NCBI GenBank assembly: GCA_009775535.1
Contig: VSPW01000094.1
Span: 1 to 7,610, forward strand
From: Muribaculaceae bacterium
GTDB lineage: Bacteria > Bacteroidota > Bacteroidia > Bacteroidales > Muribaculaceae
Length of the DNA stretch: 7,610 nucleotides
Direction: 5' to 3'
The first letter of the stretch is position 1, and the number at the start of each line of letters is the position of its first letter. Below the pieces are notes generated by a model. It was given only the letters and a program-made list of their open reading frames with translations, did not search any database and had not been told where the DNA came from. The translations under genes were made by a program, and so were the position numbers. Below, one piece after another: positions 1 to 6,606 of this stretch.

Positions 1-389
1 GGAGCACGCCACGGAGGCTACGTGATCTGCGACTGTGCAGAGCGGCAGTGACCCTGGTGGCCAACGGCTCAGAGGTGTCGCTATGCTGCGAGGCGGCTGC
101 AAGGCTGTCCGAGGAAGGCATCGGCGTAAGGGTCGTGTCCATTCCGTCAATCGGGCTGTTCAACCAGCAGAGCAAGGAATACCGCGAAAGCGTAATCCCC
201 GTCCATGGCAAGGTGCTGGGCTTCACGGCCGGCCTCCCGTCCACACTCCGCGCGATAAAAGGCTGGCACGGCGAAGTATACGGGCTAGAACGTTTCGGCG
301 CATCAGCCCCGTACAAAGTGCTTGACGAAAAATTCGGATTCACTGCCGACAATGCAGTACTACAGATACGGAATATTATTGAAAATTGA
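1..389 (+). CDS. tkt: Transketolase, C-terminal part (5'-truncated by window edge, apparent frameshift near base 46)
   Basis: Transketolase moves two-carbon ketol units between sugar phosphates in the non-oxidative pentose phosphate pathway, using thiamine diphosphate, in the cytoplasm. Only the C-terminal domain is present. Bases 1-45 read GARHGGYVICDCAER in frame 1 and then hit a TGA at 49-51. From base 48 the family sequence continues in frame 3, with VTLVANGSEVSL, then RVVSIPS, YRESVIP, FGASAPYKVLDEKFGFTADN and a TGA at 387-389. These match the order of the same blocks in known transketolases (GGYV..DC, GSEV, RVVSMPS, YRESVLP, FGxSAP, FGFT). Adding one C near base 46 would give an unbroken CAERPVTLVANG. 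The GTG at 48 is therefore not a believable native start. The break is either a sequencing or assembly error or a real lesion. No clear terminator follows the stop. Family identity is firm; intactness is uncertain. Confidence 0.85.
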   Translation, partial: STPRRLRDLRLCRAAVTLVANGSEVSLCCEAAARLSEEGIGVRVVSIPSIGLFNQQSKEYRESVIPVHGKVLGFTAGLPSTLRAIKGWHGEVYGLERFGASAPYKVLDEKFGFTADNAVLQIRNIIEN

Positions 390-446
390 CAATCTCTTGC
401 CAATCAGGCACTAGTAGAAATAAAAAATCGTATTTTTTGCATAATT

Positions 447-478
447 TTTGATAAATCATCAAAAAGTTCGTAACTTAG
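447..478 (+). promoter_or_regulatory. Bacteroidetes-type promoter for the OmpA gene
   Basis: TTTG at 447-450 is followed by a 20-base spacer and TAACTTAG at 471-478. This is close to the Bacteroidetes primary-sigma consensus (TTTG at -33, TAnnTTTG at -7), with one mismatch in the -7 element. Transcription would start near 482, giving a leader of about 85 bases ahead of the ATG at 567. The surrounding stretch is AT-rich. The start site is inferred from spacing, not measured. Confidence 0.6.
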
Positions 479-488
479 CATCCCTAAA

Positions 489-556
489 AAGCGTGCCAAA
501 TGGAGAACCAGGCACGTTTCAATTGAACCTGATAATAAATCAGCAACTTATAAGTT
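489..556 (+). promoter_or_regulatory. Structured 5' leader of the OmpA gene: three consecutive hairpins/palindromes
   Basis: Three inverted repeats follow each other between the predicted transcription start and the ATG. Bases 489-497 pair with 511-519 (9 bp including one G-U, 13-base loop; core CGTGCC/GGCACG). Bases 529-533 pair with 539-543 (CTGAT/ATCAG, 5-base loop). Bases 545-556 form a perfect 12-base palindrome, AACTTATAAGTT, ending 10 bases before the start codon. No Shine-Dalgarno sequence is visible. The first hairpin would lie almost at the mRNA 5' end, where it could protect the transcript. The third could affect ribosome access. The pairing is seen directly; the roles are inferred, and I recognise no named RNA family. 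Confidence 0.45.
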
Positions 557-566
557 ATAGACAATT

Positions 567-1769
567 ATGAAAAAGAGTTTAATTTTAGCGTTTGCTTGCA
601 CTCTGTTAATGGGCAATGCCGCATTTGCCCAGACACAGCAAGAAACTACCTACGTGGAAGACCCCGCGCAAGGATACCTGATGAACAGTTTCAGCGACAA
701 CTGGTTCATCACTGCTGAAGGCGGCGTAGGCATCTACTTCTCAAAATTCGACCAGCACCGCAATGTATGGGACCGCTTCATGCCCGCAGCATCAATCTAC
801 GCAGGCAAATGGTTCTCGCCAATAGCCGGTATGCGTCTCGGTGCAAGCTACTTTGGCACAAAAGGCCTCAGCGAGGTCGATGCATGGGCCCGTCAGGACG
901 AACCCATTGTAAACGGCTACTATAAGCAGCGCTTCAACCACTTCGGCGGTGTGGGCGACTTCATGCTCAACCTCACCAACTGGTGGTGCGGATATAAGCC
1001 GGGACGCATCTACAATGCAACACTGTATGCAGGTGCAGGCGCCTATATCACCTTTGCGAAAGCATACTCAGACGGCGAAAGCCAGGGATACAAGAACGCC
1101 CACGATGGAGTGCTGGCAGTGCGTGCGGGTCTCATCAACTCGTTCCGCGTACACCCGAACTGGCAGGTATCGCTCGACCTACGCTACACCGCCATGAACA
1201 ACCACCGCGATGTGGACAGCTACGACTGCTCTATAGGTAGCAATGTGCAGGCATTCCTTGGTGTGACATATCTCTTCAAAAAGAATGAATGGGCTGCACC
1301 AATCGTTCCGGTTTATCCCGAACCTGAGAACTGCGACGCACTCCGCGCACGCCTGGCATCAGCTGATGCTCGTATCGCCGACCTTGAGCAGCAGCTCCGC
1401 GACTGCCTCAACCGTCCTGCCACCGTACAGGAAGTCAACGATGCCCCTCTGGCCACAATCTACTACCCCATCAACCAGTACCGTCTCACACGTCAGGATG
1501 CACGCGTCCTCAAAGCCGTATCATACATCATGATCGACAACTCCGACAAGAAGTATGTAATCACTGGCTATGCCGACAACTACACCGGCACAGACGAATA
1601 CAACACTCGCCTGCGCCACAACCGCGCAAACGGTGTCAAGAACCAGTTGGTGAAATATGGCGTAAGCTCGTCACAGCTCGATGCCACAGTTGACAACAAC
1701 AACCTTTGTGACCTCGGCGAAAAATTTGTATCACTCGACCGCGCCGTAACCATCAAGGAGGCAAAATAA
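567..1769 (+). CDS. OmpA-family outer membrane protein (beta-barrel plus peptidoglycan-binding domain)
   Basis: An abundant-type surface protein that anchors the outer membrane to the cell wall. The 400 residues begin with a signal peptide (KK, hydrophobic core 5-16, likely cleavage after AFA at 21, mature Q22). Residues 45-237 alternate aromatic and polar residues in beta-strand fashion, with strand-like ends such as VSLDLRYTAM and FLGVTYLF, fitting an eight-stranded barrel. A short linker (VPVYPEPE) leads into a likely coiled coil at 256-282 (NCDALRARLASADARIADLEQQL). Residues about 293-398 form the OmpA C-terminal domain; D337 in GYADNYTGT and R353 in NRANGV stand where the family binds diaminopimelate of peptidoglycan. 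C256 and C280 bracket the coiled coil and could form disulfides. The length is normal for Bacteroidales OmpA-like proteins. The gene looks monocistronic, with its own promoter and a strong terminator. The start is fixed by the signal peptide. Confidence 0.93.
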   Translation: MKKSLILAFACTLLMGNAAFAQTQQETTYVEDPAQGYLMNSFSDNWFITAEGGVGIYFSKFDQHRNVWDRFMPAASIYAGKWFSPIAGMRLGASYFGTKGLSEVDAWARQDEPIVNGYYKQRFNHFGGVGDFMLNLTNWWCGYKPGRIYNATLYAGAGAYITFAKAYSDGESQGYKNAHDGVLAVRAGLINSFRVHPNWQVSLDLRYTAMNNHRDVDSYDCSIGSNVQAFLGVTYLFKKNEWAAPIVPVYPEPENCDALRARLASADARIADLEQQLRDCLNRPATVQEVNDAPLATIYYPINQYRLTRQDARVLKAVSYIMIDNSDKKYVITGYADNYTGTDEYNTRLRHNRANGVKNQLVKYGVSSSQLDATVDNNNLCDLGEKFVSLDRAVTIKEAK

Positions 1770-1792
1770 GAGCATAACAATACAAATACCAT

Positions 1793-1837
1793 AAATCAAT
1801 CGCGCTGCAGGAATGCCCTGCAGCGCGATTGATTTTT
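1793..1837 (+). terminator. Strong intrinsic terminator after the OmpA gene
   Basis: Bases 1793-1811 pair perfectly with 1817-1835: a 19-bp stem with a 5-base loop (AATGC), GC-rich in its upper half (core CGCGCTGCAGG). A run of five T follows at 1833-1837, partly inside the stem base. It starts 24 bases after the TAA. The symmetry is good enough that it may also stop transcripts from the other side, but the T-run favours the + strand. Confidence 0.92.
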
Positions 1838-2160
1838 AATACAACAGAGCCAAACTGCATATGAAGTGCACAAAGACACCAATCCTACAACAGGCCAGAC
1901 TGTAAAATACAACCATCCATTATGCTGATTTGAAACACAAGGCTATATCATAAGTATATATGATATTATACATCTGATTTATACTACATAACGATGGACA
2001 GGATAGCACCCATAGAACAGCCTACATCCAACCAGGATAAATTACATTACAATACAGTAGCATTAAAATCGGCACAACGGCTGAAGCTTCCTGCATACTT
2101 CTTGCTGCATACACACAGCAGGCATGATATGATATAAAACCATAGCACAATCCCTTCGCC
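1838..2160. other. Intergenic gap between convergent genes, no convincing gene
   Basis: This AT-rich stretch of about 320 bases separates the ends of the OmpA gene (+) and rpsA (-). It holds an AT-rich inverted repeat (1945-1952 with 1959-1966, 8 bp) and one 47-codon open frame on the + strand (ATG at 1994, TAA ending at 2137). That frame has no matching promoter, no recognisable motif and no hydrophobic segment. A small hairpin (TGCTG/CAGCA) lies within about 2102-2120. I see no tRNA, terminator pair or known RNA in it. Confidence 0.5.
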
Positions 2161-2167
2161 ATTATAC

Positions 2168-2202
2168 AAAAAAGTGCAACCAGAAATCCTGGCTGCACTT
2201 TT
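2168..2202 (-). terminator. Intrinsic terminator of rpsA
   Basis: Bases 2170-2178 pair with 2194-2202 (AAAAGTGCA/TGCACTTTT) and 2180-2183 with 2189-2192, with one A-C mismatch between the two parts and a 5-base loop at 2184-2188. Read on the minus strand the hairpin ends in a run of six T (complement of 2168-2173), as expected for termination of rpsA. It lies about 25 bases past the rpsA stop codon. On the + strand only four T follow, so termination in that direction should be weaker. Confidence 0.85.
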
Positions 2203-2225
2203 GCATTAACTTTATATTCAGCTTA

Positions 2226-4010
2226 TTACTTGCCTGCGAGCTTGTCGCGAAGTTCAGCGAGAGCCTCAAGGTCACCGAGAGTAGTCTTCTCGATAGAAGG
2301 CTGCTGAAGCGCGGGAGCTTCCTCTGCTGCCTTGCGTACAGTGTTCTTTGCCTTGCGGGCAGCTGCCTTTTCAGCACGTGCCTCATCTTCAAAAATGCGG
2401 CTGTGGCTGAGGATGATGCGCTTGCTGTCCTTGTTGAATTCAATCACCTTGAAGTTGAGCTTCTCATCAACCTGTGCCTGAGAGCCGTCTTCCTTTACAA
2501 GATGCTTGGGAGTCGCGAACCCTTCAACACCATAAGGAAGAGCTACTACTGCACCCTTTTCGAGCATCTCGATGATTGTACCCTCATGTACAGAGCCCAC
2601 TGTGAAGATTGTCTCAAACACTTCCCATGGGTTTTCCTCAAGCTGCTTGTGTCCGAGGCTGAGACGGCGGTTGTCCTTGTCGATGGCAAGCACTTCCACC
2701 TCGATGTCAGCACCGATCTGTGTAAATTCGCTCGGATGCTTGATCTTCTTTGTCCATGACAGGTCGCTGATGTGGATAAGGCCGTCAACTCCTTCTTCAA
2801 TTTCAACGAACACACCGAAATTGGTGAAGTTGCGCACCTTAGCTGTGTGGCGGCTGCCAAGAGGATATTTTGTCTCAATGTTTTCCCAAGGATCGTTCTT
2901 GAGCTGCTTGATGCCGAGGCTCATCTTGCGGTCCTCGCGGTCAAGGGTGAGCACAACAGCCTCAACCTCGTCGCCGACCTTCATGAAGTCCTGTGCAGAA
3001 CGCAGGTGCTGGCTCCATGACATCTCGCTTACGTGGATAAGACCCTCTACGCCAGGGGCAATTTCGAGGAATGCACCGTAATCGGCCATTACCACTACAC
3101 GGCCATTGACCTTGTCACCAACCTTGAGGTCAGCATCCAGGGCATCCCAGGGATGTGGCATAAGCTGCTTGAGGCCGAGGGCGATGCGCTTCTTCTCGCT
3201 GTCGAAGTCGAGGATAACGACATTAAGCTTCTGGTCAAGCTCTACTACTTCTGAAGGATTGCTTACGCGGCCCCATGACAGGTCGGTGATGTGGATAAGA
3301 CCGTCCACACCGCCCAGGTCGATGAAGACACCGTAAGATGTGATATTCTTGACTGTACCTTCCAGCACCTGGCCCTTTTCGAGCTTGGAGATGATCTCCT
3401 GCTTCTGCTGCTCGAGCTCTGCCTCGATAAGCGCCTTGTGAGACACAACCACGTTCTTGAACTCCTGGTTGATTTTCACAACCTTGAATTCCATGGTCTT
3501 GCCTACGAAGATATCGTAGTCGCGGATAGGCTTCACATCGATCTGCGAGCCGGGGAGGAACGCCTCCACGCCGAACACATCGACAATCATGCCGCCCTTT
3601 GTGCGGCACTTGATGAAGCCCTTGATGATTTCATCATTTTCGAGAGCCTCATTGATGCGTTCCCAGGCGCGGGATGCACGGGCTTTCTTGTGGGAGAGGA
3701 TAAGCTGGCCCTTCTTGTCTTCCTGGTTTTCAATGAAGACCTCAACGACATCGCCAACCTTGATGTCGGGATTGTAGCGGAATTCGCTGACAGGGATGAT
3801 GCCGTCGCTCTTGTAGCCGATGTTAACCACTGCCTCACGCTTGTTGAGCGCGATGATGGTACCTTCGATTACGTCCTTGTCCTTTACGGTGTTGAGTGAC
3901 TCATCATAAGTCTTGGTAAGCTCCTCACGGGATTTCTCACCTTGTGTTTCGCCCTTTTCGTAGGCGTCCCAGTCGAAATCTTCAACCGGGCTGTTTTTAA
4001 GTTCTGTCAT
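2226..4010 (-). CDS. rpsA: 30S ribosomal protein S1 (bS1)
   Basis: S1 sits on the small ribosomal subunit and binds mRNA, helping to load and unfold it at initiation. The 594 residues contain six S1-type OB-fold RNA-binding repeats, at roughly 44-107, 125-192, 213-281, 298-367, 385-454 and 472-536. Repeats 3-5 carry the typical YGVFIDLGGVDGLIHITDLSW-like core, as YGVFID..GLIHITDLSW, YGAFLE..GLIHVSEMSW and FGVFVE..GLIHISDLSW. Repeats 1, 2 and 6 are more diverged, as in other S1 proteins, where the first two bind the ribosome. An acidic N-terminal extension (1-43) and an Ala/Lys/Glu-rich tail (540-594) flank them. The length is usual for Bacteroidota S1. It stands alone, with its own promoter and terminator. 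No Shine-Dalgarno precedes the ATG, only an A/T-rich leader, as is common in this phylum. Identification is very secure. Confidence 0.98.
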   Translation of the reverse strand: MTELKNSPVEDFDWDAYEKGETQGEKSREELTKTYDESLNTVKDKDVIEGTIIALNKREAVVNIGYKSDGIIPVSEFRYNPDIKVGDVVEVFIENQEDKKGQLILSHKKARASRAWERINEALENDEIIKGFIKCRTKGGMIVDVFGVEAFLPGSQIDVKPIRDYDIFVGKTMEFKVVKINQEFKNVVVSHKALIEAELEQQKQEIISKLEKGQVLEGTVKNITSYGVFIDLGGVDGLIHITDLSWGRVSNPSEVVELDQKLNVVILDFDSEKKRIALGLKQLMPHPWDALDADLKVGDKVNGRVVVMADYGAFLEIAPGVEGLIHVSEMSWSQHLRSAQDFMKVGDEVEAVVLTLDREDRKMSLGIKQLKNDPWENIETKYPLGSRHTAKVRNFTNFGVFVEIEEGVDGLIHISDLSWTKKIKHPSEFTQIGADIEVEVLAIDKDNRRLSLGHKQLEENPWEVFETIFTVGSVHEGTIIEMLEKGAVVALPYGVEGFATPKHLVKEDGSQAQVDEKLNFKVIEFNKDSKRIILSHSRIFEDEARAEKAAARKAKNTVRKAAEEAPALQQPSIEKTTLGDLEALAELRDKLAGK

Positions 4011-4045
4011 TTAAAAAGTTAATAAATAAGGGTTAATTAGTGGAT

Positions 4046-4063
4046 TAGACTTTATAGTGTCTA
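4046..4063 (-). promoter_or_regulatory. Small hairpin in the rpsA leader
   Basis: TAGAC at 4046-4050 and GTCTA at 4059-4063 can pair (5 bp, 8-base loop). In the predicted rpsA mRNA it would lie about 10-27 bases from the 5' end and about 35 bases before the start codon. S1 is known to regulate its own translation in enterobacteria through leader RNA structure; whether this short stem has such a role is only a guess. Confidence 0.25.
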
Positions 4064-4075
4064 GTATTTGCGCTG

Positions 4076-4109
4076 CAAAGTTAATGATAATTTTCTAATT
4101 TATTGCAAA
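4076..4109 (-). promoter_or_regulatory. Bacteroidetes-type promoter for rpsA
   Basis: On the minus strand TTTG (complement of 4106-4109) is followed by TAACTTTG (complement of 4076-4083), a perfect match to the TAnnTTTG -7 element. The spacer is 22 bases, slightly longer than the usual 19-21. Transcription would begin near 4072, leaving a leader of about 60 bases. The position just upstream of a highly expressed ribosomal gene supports the call. Confidence 0.65.
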
Positions 4110-4217
4110 ATAGCACATTTTTTGTTACATTCGCAACTCACATGTTTTTCGTAAAGGATGCCATACATATGGCAAGCCCCAACATTTGGAGGCACATGTT
4201 TGTTATCTCGATATAAC

Positions 4218-4225
4218 TACATTTG
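4218..4225 (+). promoter_or_regulatory. Candidate -7 element for the CNNM/CorC transporter gene
   Basis: TACATTTG matches the TAnnTTTG consensus exactly and lies 18 bases before the preferred ATG at 4244. The nearest TTTG upstream (4199-4202) is only 15 bases away, shorter than normal, so the -33 element is doubtful. A 6-bp hairpin (4159-4164 with 4169-4174, TGCCAT/ATGGCA) lies further upstream and could be an operator-like site. The gene must have a promoter in this divergent gap, but this exact assignment is tentative. Confidence 0.3.
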
Positions 4226-4243
4226 CCATTTTCATCACACATA

Positions 4244-5533
4244 ATGGACGACTTGATCATAATCTTTTGTCTGATTGCCATTAACGGCATATTCTCCATG
4301 GCTGAAGCCGCTCTTATCTCCGCCAGGAAGTCAAAACTGTCAGCCGACGCACGGCACGGAAGCCGGAAAGCGGCCATAGCTCTACAATTATCAGGGCAGC
4401 CCGACCGGTTTCTGTCAACAATACAGATAGGGATCACGCTTATCGGAATCCTCACCGGCTTGTTTTCAGGCGCGGCGCTGGCCGATGACGTGGCCACACT
4501 TCTGTCCGGTACAGGGCTGCAGCCCAATACCGCCCACAATATCGCGAAGATTATAATCGTGGCGGCAGTGACATATCTGTCGATAGTCGTCGGCGAACTG
4601 GTGCCGAAACGCATAGGCATAGGACGCGCGGAGACGATTGCCAAGGCCGTGGCCGCCCCGATGAAACTGCTGTCTTCAATCGTATACCCCCTTGTATGGC
4701 TACTGTCGGTATCCACTTCGGCCCTTACACGCCTGCTGCGCCTTGCCGACAATGAAGCCAAAGTCACAGAAGAGGAGATAAAATCACTCATAAAGGAAGG
4801 GGCTGACGCCGGAGAGGTGAAAGAAGTGGAACAGGACATCATGGAACGCGCACTGGTGCTCGGAGACTGCCGGATCGATTCCATAATGACGAGCAGGAAG
4901 GATGTCATTAGCCTCAAGGTAGGCATGGATTCAGATACAGTACGGAGCATACTGTCTGAAAACCTGCATTCTACATACCCGGTTTTCAATGACGACAAGG
5001 AATCTGTCTGCGGCATAGTGTCATTGAAGCAACTGATACTTATGCTTGGCCAAGAACAGTTCTTCATAGGAAAAGAACTGTCGCCGGGACTGTTCCTTCC
5101 CGAAAGCATGACCGTATACGATGCCTTGGACACATTCAAGCGTACACGCGAGCACTCGGCACTGATATGCGATGAATACGGCTGTTTCCAGGGCATAGTA
5201 ACCCTGCGCGACATTCTCGACGGGCTTATAGGGGAAACTGTATCCGACGGAAGCGCGCCAATGCTGATAAAACGCCCCGACAAGGATGAATGGCTTGTTG
5301 ATGGGCAGTGCCCCATCTACGATTTCCTCTCATACTTCGACCGCGGCGACTTGTATTCCCCGGCCACATACTCCACAATAGGCGGACTGCTGCTCGAGAA
5401 CCTCCGGCGCATCCCGTCCGAAGGCGACACCGTTGCATGGCAATGCTTCAACATCGAAGTCATCGACATGGACCATACCCGCATTGACAAACTTGCCGTT
5501 TCCCTGATACCACAGGGACAGCAGCAAGGCTGA
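4244..5533 (+). CDS. CNNM/CorC-family membrane transporter with CBS pair (probable Mg2+/divalent cation exporter)
   Basis: A 429-residue inner-membrane protein of the hemolysin-C/CorC/CNNM family, members of which export Mg2+ (also linked to Co2+ resistance). The N-terminal CNNM (DUF21) domain spans about 1-190, with hydrophobic segments near 3-25, 60-80, 100-118 and 138-160. It holds the family signatures NGIFSMAEAALISARKS (14-30) and GELVPKR (117-123), the latter in the ion-site helix. A charged helix (EVKEVEQDIMERAL) leads to two CBS domains at about 208-265 and 275-332 (TYPVF, GIVSLKQL; ALICDEYGCFQGIVTLRDIL), which bind adenine nucleotide and sense Mg-ATP in relatives. The C-terminal CorC_HlyC domain covers about 340-425. 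An in-frame TTG at 4223 would add seven residues, but the ATG gives the usual family N-terminus. Another family member, GldE, belongs to gliding systems; no neighbour here suggests that. The substrate is inferred. Confidence 0.93.
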   Translation: MDDLIIIFCLIAINGIFSMAEAALISARKSKLSADARHGSRKAAIALQLSGQPDRFLSTIQIGITLIGILTGLFSGAALADDVATLLSGTGLQPNTAHNIAKIIIVAAVTYLSIVVGELVPKRIGIGRAETIAKAVAAPMKLLSSIVYPLVWLLSVSTSALTRLLRLADNEAKVTEEEIKSLIKEGADAGEVKEVEQDIMERALVLGDCRIDSIMTSRKDVISLKVGMDSDTVRSILSENLHSTYPVFNDDKESVCGIVSLKQLILMLGQEQFFIGKELSPGLFLPESMTVYDALDTFKRTREHSALICDEYGCFQGIVTLRDILDGLIGETVSDGSAPMLIKRPDKDEWLVDGQCPIYDFLSYFDRGDLYSPATYSTIGGLLLENLRRIPSEGDTVAWQCFNIEVIDMDHTRIDKLAVSLIPQGQQQG

Positions 5534-5550
5534 CCGGACTATTTGCGGTT

Positions 5551-5582
5551 TTTGCGGATGAACTCATATTTCCGTACCTTTG
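5551..5582 (+). promoter_or_regulatory. Bacteroidetes-type promoter for the hydrolase-gluQ unit
   Basis: TTTG at 5551-5554, a 20-base spacer and a perfect TACCTTTG at 5575-5582 match the Bacteroidetes consensus in sequence and spacing. The start codon lies at 5587, only four bases beyond the -7 element, so transcription should begin at or within a few bases of the ATG. The mRNA would then be leaderless or nearly so. Confidence 0.7.
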
Positions 5583-5586
5583 CCGC

Positions 5587-6606
5587 ATGAAACCCGTATC
5601 AACGTCAACATTCATCAAGGCTATCATCCTATCATCCATACTGCTTGCAGCACCCTGTTTTGCGGCAAGCCAGGATAACGCGGCATCTGCCATGAAAAGC
5701 CAGGCCGATTCTTTCCTGGCTGGGCTTCCTCCCGGAATGCAGAAAAGCCAGGCATCAGCAATTGCCGCAGCCATCGCCGGCGACCACAGCGGGCTGCAGG
5801 CCATCCGCAAGTCCCGCGACATACCGGCGGCAACACCTCCCGAGGTACAGGACACAATGATATCCCCCACCATGAAACTATATACGCCGGCCGGAATGCA
5901 GTCCACCGTAATGCCCCTGCTCATATACCTCCATGGCGGAGGATGGACATTCGGCAGCATAAACAGCTGCGCACGGTTCTGCTGCTCAATGGCCGCCACC
6001 GGAAAAGTGAAAGTCCTTGCGGTAGACTACCGCCTTGCCCCGGAACACCCCTACCCCAACGGCCTGGAAGACTGTATGGATGCCGTATCATACGCCCACA
6101 CCCATGCGGAGGAACTGAATATCGACCCCGCACACATAGCTATAGGTGGCGACAGCTCAGGAGGCAACCTCGCAATAGCAACGTCCCTTTCCGCGAAATG
6201 CCAGGGGCTTATCGAATCCATGGTCCTGTTCTACCCTGTCACAAAAGCATTTGCCGACGGATCGGACTCATGGGAAAGATATGCAGAGGGCTATGCCCTC
6301 GACGCAAGCCTGATGGAGCAGTTCAACAAAGCATACATCGGGGAACGCACTTCCTACATACCATCCGTCGATGTCGGCACACTGCCGCCCGACAGCCTCA
6401 TGCAGCTGCCACGGGCACTGCTCATATCCGCAGGCAGGGACATCCTTTACAGCCAAGGCAAGGAATTCGCACAAAAAGCGCCAAAGGACAAAATTACATT
6501 CATTGAATTCACCGATGCAGTCCATCTCTTCATCACTGTCCCCGGACAGGACGAAGCATTTGCCCAGGCCGTAAAGCTCGCATCAGATTTCATAACACAA
6601 CCGTAA
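5587..6606 (+). CDS. Secreted alpha/beta hydrolase, HSL-type esterase/lipase family
   Basis: A 339-residue predicted carboxylic-ester hydrolase. A signal peptide (K2, K11, hydrophobic 12-22, likely cleavage after CFA at 26) sends it to the periplasm or outside; LAAPC is not a proper lipobox because proline precedes the cysteine. After a low-complexity helical stretch (27-85) comes the alpha/beta-hydrolase fold. HGGGW (116-120) is the oxyanion-hole motif of the hormone-sensitive-lipase family, and YRLAPEHPYP (148-157) is its companion motif. The nucleophile is S190 in GDSSGG; the rest of the triad is D285 in SAGRDIL and H313 in DAVHLF. All catalytic residues are present, so it should be active. 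The substrate is unknown: short-chain esters, or acetyl groups on glycans, are possible. The start is fixed by the signal peptide. Its TAA overlaps the ATG of gluQ by one base, suggesting coupled translation. Confidence 0.93.
   Translation: MKPVSTSTFIKAIILSSILLAAPCFAASQDNAASAMKSQADSFLAGLPPGMQKSQASAIAAAIAGDHSGLQAIRKSRDIPAATPPEVQDTMISPTMKLYTPAGMQSTVMPLLIYLHGGGWTFGSINSCARFCCSMAATGKVKVLAVDYRLAPEHPYPNGLEDCMDAVSYAHTHAEELNIDPAHIAIGGDSSGGNLAIATSLSAKCQGLIESMVLFYPVTKAFADGSDSWERYAEGYALDASLMEQFNKAYIGERTSYIPSVDVGTLPPDSLMQLPRALLISAGRDILYSQGKEFAQKAPKDKITFIEFTDAVHLFITVPGQDEAFAQAVKLASDFITQP

Noticed and set aside
45..51. Programmed frameshift in transketolase
   Set aside because: No slippery heptamer or downstream stimulator is evident, and transketolases are not known to use recoding; a one-base deletion is simpler.
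1945..1966. AT-rich inverted repeat as a terminator or operator
   Set aside because: The 8-bp stem is almost all A/T, with no T-run and no adjacent promoter, and is expected by chance in such AT-rich DNA.
3291..3899. Open frame on the + strand inside rpsA
   Set aside because: It is antisense to the conserved S1 repeats and has no start signal or family motif.
4138..4243. Mg2+ riboswitch upstream of the transporter gene
   Set aside because: The leader predicted from the -7 box is under 20 bases, and the upstream hairpins are too small and unlike any known Mg2+-sensing RNA.
4138..5316. Long antisense open frame on the minus strand opposite the CNNM/CorC gene
   Set aside because: Its translation is rich in Ser/Arg with no recognisable motif, while the + strand carries a full, well-conserved transporter. 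It is a shadow of the coding strand's composition.
5587..5670. Lipoprotein signal (LAAPC) in the hydrolase
   Set aside because: Proline just before the cysteine does not fit a lipobox, and CFA followed by A gives a good ordinary signal-peptidase site.
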